NCBI RefSeq assembly: GCF_007859945.1 | Contig: NZ_SJPQ01000001.1 | Coordinates: 868,001-932,000 of the forward strand | Reading direction: 5' to 3' | DNA from: Pseudobythopirellula maris | Lineage (GTDB): Bacteria; Planctomycetota; Planctomycetia; Pirellulales; Lacipirellulaceae | DNA: 64,000 nt | Shown: positions 31,586-39,930 of the stretch, one piece after another | How the letters are laid out: every line of letters starts with the position of its first letter | Position numbering within the stretch: position 1 is the first letter of the stretch | Notes under the pieces: model-generated | Databases searched by the model: none | Told to the model about the DNA's origin: nothing | What the model saw: only the letters and a program-made list of their open reading frames with translations | Program-made: the position numbers and the translations under genes

Positions 31586-32355
31586 GCGCCACCTGAGGGG
31601 ATGGCGGCGTTGTACCGGCAACGCCCCCTCCCTCAAACACGCATCGGTGAAGACGACCCCGGCGAATTCGGGCTTGCTCTTCGGCGCCGCGGATGAGGCA
31701 ACCTCACTCAGTTCGCGTCACAGTAAATTGTTGTTGGTGGCCCCTTCGCTTCCCTGCAATTGGCTGTACTGCTCGGCCAGAGACGGGTGGACGTATCGCT
31801 TATTCAGCGGGCAGTTGTAAGAGCCTCCGTATGCCTCGCTCTCGATGTCGCATTTTCCTGTTGGCCGAGGCAGTGAAATCCGATGAACTTCATCGAGTCT
31901 GGCGAGAAAAATGTGGCAATACCGACTTTATCTGTCGGTTTCATTAGAAAGAGCGCAGGAGATCGGGTGAACTCGCGATTAATAGACTAACCTCCACCGT
32001 GGAAGGAACTGAAACGCCCTAGTCAAGGATGGTTAGAAGAAAAATGCTGTAAAATGGTTGCGAAAGCAGGCCCTACGGATTTTGGGAACTGTCCGCAGTC
32101 GGAGCAAGGGCCTTCGGTCAAGGGTCGAGACAGAAAGAAGCACGGGTTCATTCGCGTAAGACGAACGAACCCGTGCTGAAGAATTGGCGGAGTACTTTGC
32201 ACCGTCTGGTGATTGTCCTGGAACTAGCGTGTCCTTAGTAGATAGTCGTTGTAGCTATGCTGGCACACTCGCAACTTCTCAATAGAACGTCCCGGCGCAA
32301 AACATCACTTCCATCATGCAGGGGGAGTTTGGGGCAGGTGTGAGCGGCGAGACAG
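31586..32355. other. intergenic region, AT-richer
   Basis: No convincing gene. Short frames on both strands have no recognisable features. It contains a terminator-like hairpin (32140-32176) for the minus-strand gene to its right. By eye the base composition shifts to lower GC here. Confidence 0.5.
32140..32176 (-). terminator. rho-independent-type terminator
   Basis: Fifteen-base arms with one mismatch (GCACGGGTTCGTTCG and its partner) enclose a 7-base loop. On the minus strand they are followed by TTCTTTCT. It lies about 180 bp past the stop of the PEP-CTERM gene ending at 32356. Confidence 0.6.
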
Positions 32356-33075
32356 CTACGACCGCAGACGCTTCGTGCCGGACAAGCAAACAATGCTCGC
32401 CAGCGCGAGTAGCGCGGTGGAGGGCTCAGGAACACCAAACGTGTGGGTGCCTGGAGTTGTCTGAGCTTGGATTAGTGGAAGTTCAGTAGCGTCGTCTCCC
32501 GTTTCTAGGCCATTTACTCCGGAGTGGTACCATTCACTGATATCGAAAACACCCCCGTTGCCATCAGTTACCGTTGGAAGTCGGTAGGCGAAGCCATCGG
32601 TATATTCCCAGGGCTCACCCGATCCATCTGTATCGAGGACGCCATGAATGTCGGCAATCACTGTTGCAAGAGGAGTCCCGGCTCCATCGTCGGCAGTGGC
32701 GAGAATATAACGGTCGTCGCCATTACTAAAGAATCCTGGTGAATAGAGGTCGGCCGGGAATCCGTATGTGTTTTCGAAAATATTCTGCCCGTCATTGGAG
32801 GTGGTTTGAATGACGAAAGAGTCCCCGGCCGTGATTGTGACTCCGGTCAGATCGACATCGATTACGAGATCGATGTTTGCGTTCGACTGGATGGCAATAC
32901 CGCCACCCGTGAAGGTATAGTCGGTGTTCGCGGAATTCGTGATTTCGACAAACTTAGGATTGCCGCCTGGAAGTGTCGCGTCGACGACTTCAGAAATAAA
33001 AAGGCCCGCATTGGCGTAAGTTCCAATCGCCAACATAAAAATGCTTGTGTAGCTCAGTAAACTAACCTTCTTCAT
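32356..33075 (-). CDS. secreted PEP-CTERM protein with lamin-tail-like domain
   Basis: From the ATG at 33075 (GAGGATCTA upstream is a good ribosome site) it encodes 239 residues. An earlier in-frame start at 33270 would add a non-hydrophobic leader and is rejected. A signal peptide (MKKVSLLSYTSIFMLAIGTY) is followed by a lamin-tail-domain-like beta fold: LFISEVVDATLPGGNPKFVE, then VEITNSANTDYTFTGG, then ADDGAGTPLATVIADIHGVL. The C-terminus VPEPSTALLALASIVCLSG plus a basic tail is a PEP-CTERM sorting signal, which an exosortase/archaeosortase-like enzyme would process. The protein should be exported and released or attached to the envelope or extracellular matrix. It lies 133 bp downstream of another PEP-CTERM gene on the same strand. 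Confidence 0.82.
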   Translation of the reverse strand: MKKVSLLSYTSIFMLAIGTYANAGLFISEVVDATLPGGNPKFVEITNSANTDYTFTGGGIAIQSNANIDLVIDVDLTGVTITAGDSFVIQTTSNDGQNIFENTYGFPADLYSPGFFSNGDDRYILATADDGAGTPLATVIADIHGVLDTDGSGEPWEYTDGFAYRLPTVTDGNGGVFDISEWYHSGVNGLETGDDATELPLIQAQTTPGTHTFGVPEPSTALLALASIVCLSGTKRLRS

Positions 33076-33208
33076 TAGATCCTCGCCAGTTGTAGGCCGC
33101 GAATTGTTGCGGCAAGGTAGTGAAGGAATGTCACGTAAAACGTGGCTTCCGATACAGAAATATGCGGCATACTGCCACAGTAGACTCGGTGAGCCTGAAA
33201 AACGTTTT

Positions 33209-34564
33209 TTATGCGAAATCTGGATGCCTGTTGTTAGCTGGTTTGCTCTTCCGACCCAGCCTTTGGCCAAGGACTAGGGAGCTGAATGCAGAGAGTAAGA
33301 GCAACCCAGAAGCGGGCTCTGGGACAGGGTTAAGCAGCACAGTGTGCGATTGGCCAAGAGGGTCTAATGCCTGAGCGACCAGCTGATGATTGTCGTTCAT
33401 CCAAAAGGCCTCTGTTATCGTCCAGCCAGACCAGGTCGAACTGAGAAGCGACTGAACAGGTACGTAGCCAGTCGAATCGGTCCAGAGAATGTTCTCCGTT
33501 TCGTATCCCGACGGAGTGCTCGTGCCAGTTTCGCCGAGAAGTACCTCCGAGTCTGTCATGTCATGAAAGAAGTGGTCGGAGGCGAGGTATCCGGAACGCA
33601 ATGGTATTTCCGTGCGAAACGCAACGCCATTGGTCGAGGGGTCAAAATCGACTAGGACGTAGTCGGTCGTGCCACCGGTCGTCCTCATTAGCACCGTGTT
33701 GTTGTCGTTAAGCGCGATTGATTGTCCATTGCTCTCTCCCGGCCCAGGAACAATGCCCGTACCGTCGGGCAGTTGCACGATCTCCATGTCGGCGTAGTCC
33801 GCGTTGGCCGCGTTCCAGACGACTACATCAAGACCAGTGTTGCTACGTAGTTCTTCGTCACCTAACGCGACATTGTTGTTGTTGATCGCGTGATTGCCGT
33901 CTATATCGGGATAAGCTTGACGGGAACCTGAGTCGCCTACCGGGACCGTTCGCTTGAAGGGGTAGTATTCGCCCGAATTGATGTCGTAAGAGAACGGCTG
34001 CCATCGGGGATCTTCGCCATTCTTGGTGCGGCCTACCGCGATGCCAAGATCGTTGACGCCATAGAACTTCGTTTCGACGTCATCATCGTATTGGTCAATC
34101 GATCCCGCATTCGGGATCAAATCTGGCCGGTCGTCGAGCCACGTTGGCACTTCGATCAATGTATCGGTGTAGATGTTATAAACGGCCGCAACCGCGTTGT
34201 CTTTGATGCCCTGGTCGACAATCGTCTGCGGGCCATGGCCAACGACCCAGCCGTGGTTGTTTATTGCATCGGCCGTATTCACCGGCAGTGGATAAACAAC
34301 ACCGCTCGGGTCCCATACGCCTTTTACACCGCTTTTTTCGCCGAAAAGCACTTGGCCGGCATTATTGATTCCCTTGGGGATTTGTGGATTCCCAGCCGGA
34401 GGATTCAACACACTGATGTCGATGATCTGAATATCGTAAGCGGATGGAATCTGGGCTATAGCGGAAGAAGAAGTCGAGACAATCGCCATGCAGAAGACAA
34501 ACAGCACGTACGCAACGTGCCACGAATTGCCAGCATTTGCTGACAGCATGTGTGTTATTCTCAT
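33209..34564 (-). CDS. secreted PEP-CTERM protein with HAF-like repeats
   Basis: A 451-residue protein. An N-terminal hydrophobic segment (HVAYVLFVFCMAIVSTSSSA) serves as signal peptide. The body carries repeated INNxGxVVG/VNDLGIAVG-type strands (KGINNAGQVLFGE, INNHGWVVGHGP, YGVNDLGIAVGRTKNG, INNNNVALGD, WMNDNHQLVAQALDPLGQ). These are the pattern of HAF-type extracellular repeats, which build a beta-propeller-like domain. The C-terminus VPEPASGLLLLSAFSSLVLG with a basic tail is a PEP-CTERM signal. The ATG at 34562-34564 is used here; an ATG five codons in is equally possible. Its composition is AT-richer than most of the window, as in its neighbour. The ligand or role is unknown. Confidence 0.8.
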   Translation of the reverse strand: MRITHMLSANAGNSWHVAYVLFVFCMAIVSTSSSAIAQIPSAYDIQIIDISVLNPPAGNPQIPKGINNAGQVLFGEKSGVKGVWDPSGVVYPLPVNTADAINNHGWVVGHGPQTIVDQGIKDNAVAAVYNIYTDTLIEVPTWLDDRPDLIPNAGSIDQYDDDVETKFYGVNDLGIAVGRTKNGEDPRWQPFSYDINSGEYYPFKRTVPVGDSGSRQAYPDIDGNHAINNNNVALGDEELRSNTGLDVVVWNAANADYADMEIVQLPDGTGIVPGPGESNGQSIALNDNNTVLMRTTGGTTDYVLVDFDPSTNGVAFRTEIPLRSGYLASDHFFHDMTDSEVLLGETGTSTPSGYETENILWTDSTGYVPVQSLLSSTWSGWTITEAFWMNDNHQLVAQALDPLGQSHTVLLNPVPEPASGLLLLSAFSSLVLGQRLGRKSKPANNRHPDFA

Positions 34565-35235
34565 TAGTCACATTCATCTGCCGCAGTAGTTTCGAGTCGT
34601 GAAATCTGAGGCGGCGACGCTCGATTTCTCTATGGTTGTTCGATCTAGGTTGCCTCGAATCGGTAGCTCATACCTCAAGAGAGTGCGTCACACTAGATGC
34701 AACTTGTGAATACCTGCCTAAGGCACAATGAAGTTTCGATGAATACCTGACGACGTATCAAATCAACCCAACGATGCTTCGAACAAACGGATGCCCGTGC
34801 TGGGAGCAATTGAGTGTGGAGATGACACGATACGGTCTGCCTTAGAGCCTCAGCGGTCAATCTACCGCCGAGACTTTGGGCTTGTCGGACATGCAGGCGG
34901 GTGGACCAACTGACCGCTTGAAGAGTCTCCCACTAACTGCGGAGGTCTCGTCTGGCCTTGGGCACCTCAGCGAGTTCGCTGAGTCAGCAACCGGCCGCGG
35001 GTGAGGCAAACGCAGCATATTCTGCGAGCCACAACCCGCTGACGGTCGACCGGTCTGAACTTGGAATTCCGACCCTCGCCCGGCGCCATGTTGCCATGGG
35101 TTCCTTCGGCCAACCCCATCGCCCTTGTTTGCCCAATCGGAACTCCGGGCGGTCCGGGGATGGTAGTAGCAGGGGTTGTGCCGATGATAGCGAGGAGGTC
35201 TCCCTCTTTACCTCCCCTGCTGGCAAGGACGCTCC
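34565..35235. other. divergent intergenic region, PEP-CTERM gene versus efflux operon
   Basis: A 671-bp gap that should hold promoters for both sides. The open frames seen here overlap each other on both strands and lack protein-like features. I find no CueR/CsoR/ArsR-type dyad that I would defend. The first half is AT-richer and the second half returns to the composition of the efflux genes. Confidence 0.5.
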
Positions 35236-36561
35236 ATGCGCCTGGTTTCTCGACACGCACGACTTCTTTGCCAACTGATCGGCGTCGGGTTGCTATCAGC
35301 GACGCTTGCGTGGGGTCAGGGGGTCGAGCAACTCCTGCTCACGGGCCGGGCTCCAGATGCACATGCTTTGCCACAAGTAGAGCCGCTTAGCCATCGAGCG
35401 TTGACACTCGCCAGGCTTGAAGAGCTTGCTCTGTCCAACAACCCCACCCTGGCTCAGGTTTCCGCGCGTGTGCAAGCGGCCCGCGGTGAGTACTTGCAGG
35501 TCGGTTTGAAGCCGAACCCGGTCGTCGGCTACGTCGCCAACGAGATCGGCAACGAGGGGGCGGCTGGCCAGCAGGGGGCCTTCGTCAGCCAACAGTTCAT
35601 CACGGCGAACAAGCTCGGGCTGAACCGGCGGGTCGCGGCGAAGGACGTCCAGCGCGATCAGCAGCTCTGGGCGGCGCAGCAGCAGCGGGTGCTGACCGAC
35701 GTGCGGATCGCCTTTTTTCGTGCGCTCGTCGCACAGCAGAGGCTCGAAACCACACGCCAACTGGTGGAACTGAGCGACGAGCTGGTGAAGCGTTCTGATA
35801 TGTTGCTGGAGAGCCGCGAGGGGAGCCGCATCAACCTGCTGCAGGCGAAGACCGAAGCGCAGACGATCCGGCTCAACCAGATCAACGCCGAGAACCAGCT
35901 CGATGTCGCTTGGCGGCAGCTGATGACGTTTGTGGGCGTGGCGAACCTGCAACGAGCGCCGCTTGCCGGCGACCCGGCCGCCGCGATCCCCAGTCTCACC
36001 TGGGAAGGGGCGGTTGCGCGTCTGCGTGCGGAGAGTCCCGAGGTCGCGGTCGCCGCGATCGGAGTAGAACGCGCCCGGTGGGCGGTCGATCGGGCCTGCG
36101 CGGGGCGGGCGCCCGACATCACCGGTCAGGTGGCGATCCAGTACGACGACGCGACCGACGACACCGTGACCTCGGTGCAGGTGGGCGTGCCCCTGCAGCT
36201 GTTCAACCGGAACCAAGGCAACATCGCGAAAGCCAAGGCCGAGCTGCGTGTAGCGCGGCGCAACCTGCAGCGGGTCGAATTGGATCTCGCGAACCGCCTG
36301 GCGGCCGTGTTTGGCGCGTACGAAGTCGCTCGTAAACAGGCCGAAGTATATCAGACCAGCGTTCTGCCGAGCGCGACGGAAGCACTGGAGCTGGTCGATG
36401 CTGGCTTCCGGGAGGGGGAGGTCGACTACCTGACCGTGCTGACAACGCAGCGGACCTACTTCCAAACGAGTTTGGCGTACCTAGACACGCTTCAGGCGGT
36501 CCGCGAGACATCTGCCGAGATCGAGGGACTCCTGCTAACCGGCAGCCTGAAACTGCCGTAG
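35236..36561 (+). CDS. TolC/CzcC-type outer-membrane efflux protein
   Basis: A 441-residue protein of usual length, with a signal peptide (LIGVGLLSATLAWGQG) and an AAGGA ribosome site before the ATG. Two OEP repeats are visible. The first is ARLEELALSNNPTLAQVSAR, VGLKPNPVVGYVANEIG and then long coiled-coil helices. The second repeats the pattern with LRAESPEVAVAAIGVERARW, VQVGVPLQLFNRNQGNIAKA and KAELRVARRNLQRVELDLAN. The PLQLFNRNQGNI segment is characteristic of CzcC/CusC-like members. It forms the outer-membrane channel of the RND pump encoded downstream and is the first gene of the presumed operon. Confidence 0.9.
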   Translation: MRLVSRHARLLCQLIGVGLLSATLAWGQGVEQLLLTGRAPDAHALPQVEPLSHRALTLARLEELALSNNPTLAQVSARVQAARGEYLQVGLKPNPVVGYVANEIGNEGAAGQQGAFVSQQFITANKLGLNRRVAAKDVQRDQQLWAAQQQRVLTDVRIAFFRALVAQQRLETTRQLVELSDELVKRSDMLLESREGSRINLLQAKTEAQTIRLNQINAENQLDVAWRQLMTFVGVANLQRAPLAGDPAAAIPSLTWEGAVARLRAESPEVAVAAIGVERARWAVDRACAGRAPDITGQVAIQYDDATDDTVTSVQVGVPLQLFNRNQGNIAKAKAELRVARRNLQRVELDLANRLAAVFGAYEVARKQAEVYQTSVLPSATEALELVDAGFREGEVDYLTVLTTQRTYFQTSLAYLDTLQAVRETSAEIEGLLLTGSLKLP

Positions 36562-36626
36562 CCGAGAGATGTGTCTATGGATAGCATAAATAGAGTTTCC
36601 CATCTCCTTCGTTCACAGCACAAGCT

Positions 36627-37163
36627 TTGCTCCCACTCCCGGCCGACAGAACGATCCGTGTGCTGATAGCAATCGCCGTGCTATCGAGCGGAGTGGCTGC
36701 GCATGGTTATAGCCACGCCCACGCCGGCGGGGACGACGCCCACACGCATCCTGCGGTGACCGATACCGCGGGCCACGCCGAACAGGGCCATCATCACGAC
36801 CACGGACCACAGCCGCTTCATCGAGCCGCTGAGGCGCGGATTGCCCCCGGCGCAGTAAGCCACTCCCACATCAGTCTGTATGGGTTGGAGTTTACAGTGC
36901 CGGCTCCGGACGAGCACGACGGTGACGACCGCCTGCCAGAGCCACCGATCTTGCTGAGCGAGGCGAGAGCCGCCACGCCGGTCGTTCTCGGTCAGCTCGG
37001 GCCAAACGACCTGCTGCTCCTGCTTCGCGGCGACGTTGACTCATTCCGCTGCGCAGCAGCGGAAACGTCCATGCCGTCCATGCCGTCGCTCCGCCCGCAA
37101 GTCGACACGCCCCTTCTGTGTGAATGCGCGCGCTGTGAGCGCACCGGCGTGCTGCTGATTTAG
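36627..37163 (+). CDS. small His-rich secreted protein of the metal-efflux operon
   Basis: The frame opens at a TTG (36627); a GTG at 36660 (VLIAIAVLSSGVAAHGYSH) gives a cleaner signal peptide and may be the true start. There is no in-frame ATG. The mature N-terminus is packed with histidines (GYSHAHAGGDDAHTHP, HAEQGHHHDHGPQ), an obvious metal-binding stretch, and there are Met/Cys-containing segments near the C-terminus (TSMPSMPS, LLCECARCERTG). It sits between tolC-like and lipoprotein genes in the efflux operon. A periplasmic metal-buffering role is inferred from composition and context. No named family is recognised. Confidence 0.62.
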   Translation: MLPLPADRTIRVLIAIAVLSSGVAAHGYSHAHAGGDDAHTHPAVTDTAGHAEQGHHHDHGPQPLHRAAEARIAPGAVSHSHISLYGLEFTVPAPDEHDGDDRLPEPPILLSEARAATPVVLGQLGPNDLLLLLRGDVDSFRCAAAETSMPSMPSLRPQVDTPLLCECARCERTGVLLI

Positions 37164-37275
37164 TCTCGCGCGGCCCTCTGCCGCCCCGCTCTACGAACCC
37201 GTCCGCTGTCGAGTGCTGCGCATTCGATGCGGCGATCCTAGCTGCCTGCCTCCGTACCTGGAAAGGATTTCTCCG

Positions 37276-37788
37276 ATGAAGTTTTCTTACGCGTTTGTTG
37301 TCGTCCTCGCTCTGCCCGTCACGCCGCTGCTGGTCGGCTGCAGCCAAGAGCCATCCCCCCCCGCCACCGCGGAGCCTGCCCCTGCTGACGAAGGGGGCGC
37401 TGAAGAGTTCGACCCGCACGATGCCCCGATGACCGAAGCGGAGATCGAGTCCCTCAAGGGCGGGCTGACTAGCTACAGCGAAGCGATTGCGAAGGTGAAG
37501 AGCCTGCGTGACTCGATCCGCGACGCCATCGCGGCCGGCAACCCGCCCGGGGCGCACCGCCCTCTCGACGAGCTGGACATCGTGCTGGGCCACCTGACGA
37601 CGGTGGCGCGTGAGAACGATGTCCCCAAGTCGGAGTGGGAGACGATCAACATGTCGGCCCAGCGCGTCCGCGAGCTGTTGGGCGAGGTCCACGCCAGGAT
37701 CGACGGGGGCGAGGCCGCCGAGTACGAGACGGTCGCCGACGACATCCAGACCGCCATCGAGCAGCTCGAAGGCGTGCAGACGAATTAA
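37276..37788 (+). CDS. small lipoprotein of the metal-efflux operon
   Basis: From the ATG at 37276 (GAAAGGA nine bases upstream) it encodes 170 residues. MKFSYAFVVVLALPVTPLL followed by the lipobox LVGC gives a type II signal peptide with Cys22 as the lipidated residue. The mature protein is acidic with a Pro/Ala linker, then three or four helices (GLTSYSEAIAKVKSLRDSIR, ELDIVLGHLTTVARENDVP, VADDIQTAIEQLEG) that suggest a small four-helix bundle. I recognise no named family. The position between the His-rich protein and the adaptor suggests a periplasmic accessory, perhaps a sensor or chaperone for metal efflux. Confidence 0.72.
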   Translation: MKFSYAFVVVLALPVTPLLVGCSQEPSPPATAEPAPADEGGAEEFDPHDAPMTEAEIESLKGGLTSYSEAIAKVKSLRDSIRDAIAAGNPPGAHRPLDELDIVLGHLTTVARENDVPKSEWETINMSAQRVRELLGEVHARIDGGEAAEYETVADDIQTAIEQLEGVQTN

Positions 37789-37830
37789 CACCGGACGCCA
37801 CGGACTCCTTTGTTTCCCCAGAATGTCAGA

Positions 37831-39906
37831 ATGTGTGAGCACGTCCGAATTTGTTTCTGGCCGTGGCGCTGCGTCGCGCTATTGGCCTTCGTGGTTTTGA
37901 GCGACTTGTCGCTCGGCGTGCGCGCATCAAACGCCCACGAGGGGCACGCCGCGCTGCCAACGAAGGGGCTCACCGTTTCCGGAGACCAGCTCTTGCTCTC
38001 TGAGGGAGCGCGGAAGGCGATCGACCTGCAGACCGGCAAGGTCACGCTGGCCGACATGACGCGTCGCGTGGAGTGCAACGCCCACGTCGAGGCGCCGTGG
38101 CGGATGCAGGCGATGGTCACGACCCAAGTGCCGGGACGGATCGCTCGGCTGTTCGTCCGCCCCGGCGACCGGGTCGAAGCGGGGCAGGAACTGGCGAGCG
38201 TCGAAAGCCTGGAACTGGAGGCGTTGCAGCTGGCGATGCTGCAAGCCGACGCGGAGCTGCGTCTGGAAGAAGAGAAGCTCGCGCGGCAACGCCCCCTGGC
38301 GGAGCGTGGCGTGATCACCGGCAGCGCGGCCCTGGAAACCGAAGCATCGGTTCGACAGCGGACGACCGAGTTGGAAGTCGTGCAGTGCAAGCTGCGGGCG
38401 CTCGGGCTCTCGCAAGGGTTGCTTGCGAGGGTGCGACAGAGCCAGCAGCCGGTAACGGAGTTCGCCCTCGTCAGCCCGTTGTCGGGTGTGGTTGCAGAGG
38501 CCGACGTGCGGGTCGGGCAGGTCGTCAAGACGACCGAGCACCTGTTTCACGTTGTCGATCCATCACGGGTCTGGGTGGTCGGCGACGTGCTCGAAGGGGA
38601 GTCCGCCGCCGTCCTACCGGGGCAGCCCGCGGTCGTGCGGTTCAAGGAGCTGCCCGATCAGCAGTTCACCGGCGTTGTCGATCACCTGCACCTCAAGATG
38701 GACGAGACCCGCCGCACCCGCCACGTGGCGGTTTTGATCAGCAACACGGACGGGCTGCTCAGTCCTGGGATGTTCGGGCAGATGTGGGTTGAGACCGCAC
38801 GGTCCGAGGAGGCGATCGTCTGCCCGACCGACGGGATCATCCGCTACCTTGGCTCGGAGTACGTGCTGGTCAACCGCGGCGAGGGCAAGTACGTGCGGAA
38901 GCCGGTCGAGATCGGCCTGCGGCGGGAAGACCAAGTGGAAATCCTGGACGGGTTGTTCCCGGGCGACCGGGTCGTTGTGAACGGCAACCACGTGCTCTTC
39001 TCGCTCTTCGCCAACGAGACGCCCACCTCAAGCGGCTCGCGGACGCCGCCCAAGATGGAAGCCCATCCGGAGGTCCCGGCGAGCGGAGGCGCCGCGCCGA
39101 AGCCGGTCGTTATCCAAGGCACGGTCGAGTTGCCAACCGACCGCAAGGCGCTGGCCAGCGCCCGCCTGGAAGGACGCGTCGGCCGCATCCTCGTCAACCA
39201 CAGCCAGCCAGTGAAAGCGGGTCAGGTCTTGGCCGAGGTAGAAAGCCTCCAACTGCGAAACCTGCAAGGCGAGCTGCTGGAGAGCCAATCGAAGCTCGCA
39301 TGGACCCGCGAGCGTGCCGGGCGTCTGGAGCGGCTCGCGTCCCAGAACTTGCTCTCCAAGAAAGAACTCTGGCAGCTGCAAACCGACCAGCGGGTGCTTG
39401 AGAACCGGGTCGCGAGCCTCGCCAGGCGCCTCGGAATGCTGGGCGTCGGGCAAGACGAAGTGGACCGGGTGCTGTCGGTCGACCTTTCGTCCCAGGACTG
39501 TGACGTGGCGCTCGTACGCAGCGTCTCGATCCGCGCCGCGATCGATGGCGAGGTCGCGGCGTTCGGCATCGTACCGGGGCAGATCGTCGACGCCGACACG
39601 CCGCTCTTCGAGATCCACGACCGCTCGACGTTGTGGGTGAAGGGCTACGTCTTCCAACGCGACGCCGCCGGCGTCACGACCGGTCAGCCCGTTTCGGTCA
39701 CCTTCCACGCCTTGCCGGGGGTCCGGGTCGAGGGGCGAGTGGTCCGAGTCTCGCCGGTGCTCGATGCGAGCGAGCGCGTGCTGCCGGTCTGGGTGGAAGT
39801 CGACAACTCCGATGGCCGCCTGATCGAGGGCATGCTCGCGCGGATCGAGATCAACCGGGTCGAAGTCGCCGAGGCGCGTCGCCACCGGCTGGACAATGCA
39901 CGCTAG
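37831..39906 (+). CDS. double-module RND periplasmic adaptor (membrane fusion protein), CusB/CzcB-like
   Basis: About 690 residues, nearly twice the normal adaptor length. The start is the ATG at 37831; a TTG at 37810 is possible. A signal segment (CVALLAFVVLSDLSLGVRAS) precedes two complete HlyD-like units; residue numbers count from 37810. Unit 1 (about 75-400) has a lipoyl half-motif VPGRIARLFVRPGDRVEAGQ, a coiled-coil hairpin, SPLSGVVAEADVRVGQVV, a barrel and a membrane-proximal part. After a Pro/Ser linker (about 405-433), unit 2 (about 434-690) repeats this with LEGRVGRILVNHSQPVKAGQ, another hairpin, IDGEVAAFGIVPGQIVDA and a barrel. The adaptor couples the inner-membrane pump to the TolC-like channel. 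It lies 24 bp before the pump gene. Confidence 0.88.
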   Translation: MCEHVRICFWPWRCVALLAFVVLSDLSLGVRASNAHEGHAALPTKGLTVSGDQLLLSEGARKAIDLQTGKVTLADMTRRVECNAHVEAPWRMQAMVTTQVPGRIARLFVRPGDRVEAGQELASVESLELEALQLAMLQADAELRLEEEKLARQRPLAERGVITGSAALETEASVRQRTTELEVVQCKLRALGLSQGLLARVRQSQQPVTEFALVSPLSGVVAEADVRVGQVVKTTEHLFHVVDPSRVWVVGDVLEGESAAVLPGQPAVVRFKELPDQQFTGVVDHLHLKMDETRRTRHVAVLISNTDGLLSPGMFGQMWVETARSEEAIVCPTDGIIRYLGSEYVLVNRGEGKYVRKPVEIGLRREDQVEILDGLFPGDRVVVNGNHVLFSLFANETPTSSGSRTPPKMEAHPEVPASGGAAPKPVVIQGTVELPTDRKALASARLEGRVGRILVNHSQPVKAGQVLAEVESLQLRNLQGELLESQSKLAWTRERAGRLERLASQNLLSKKELWQLQTDQRVLENRVASLARRLGMLGVGQDEVDRVLSVDLSSQDCDVALVRSVSIRAAIDGEVAAFGIVPGQIVDADTPLFEIHDRSTLWVKGYVFQRDAAGVTTGQPVSVTFHALPGVRVEGRVVRVSPVLDASERVLPVWVEVDNSDGRLIEGMLARIEINRVEVAEARRHRLDNAR

Positions 39907-39930
39907 ACCACACCGACCGGACCCCCATCG

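Noticed and set aside
34958-35390. Overlapping small frames on both strands ahead of the efflux operon
   Set aside because: They are mutually exclusive, lack ribosome sites and protein-like composition, and partly overlap the TolC-like gene.
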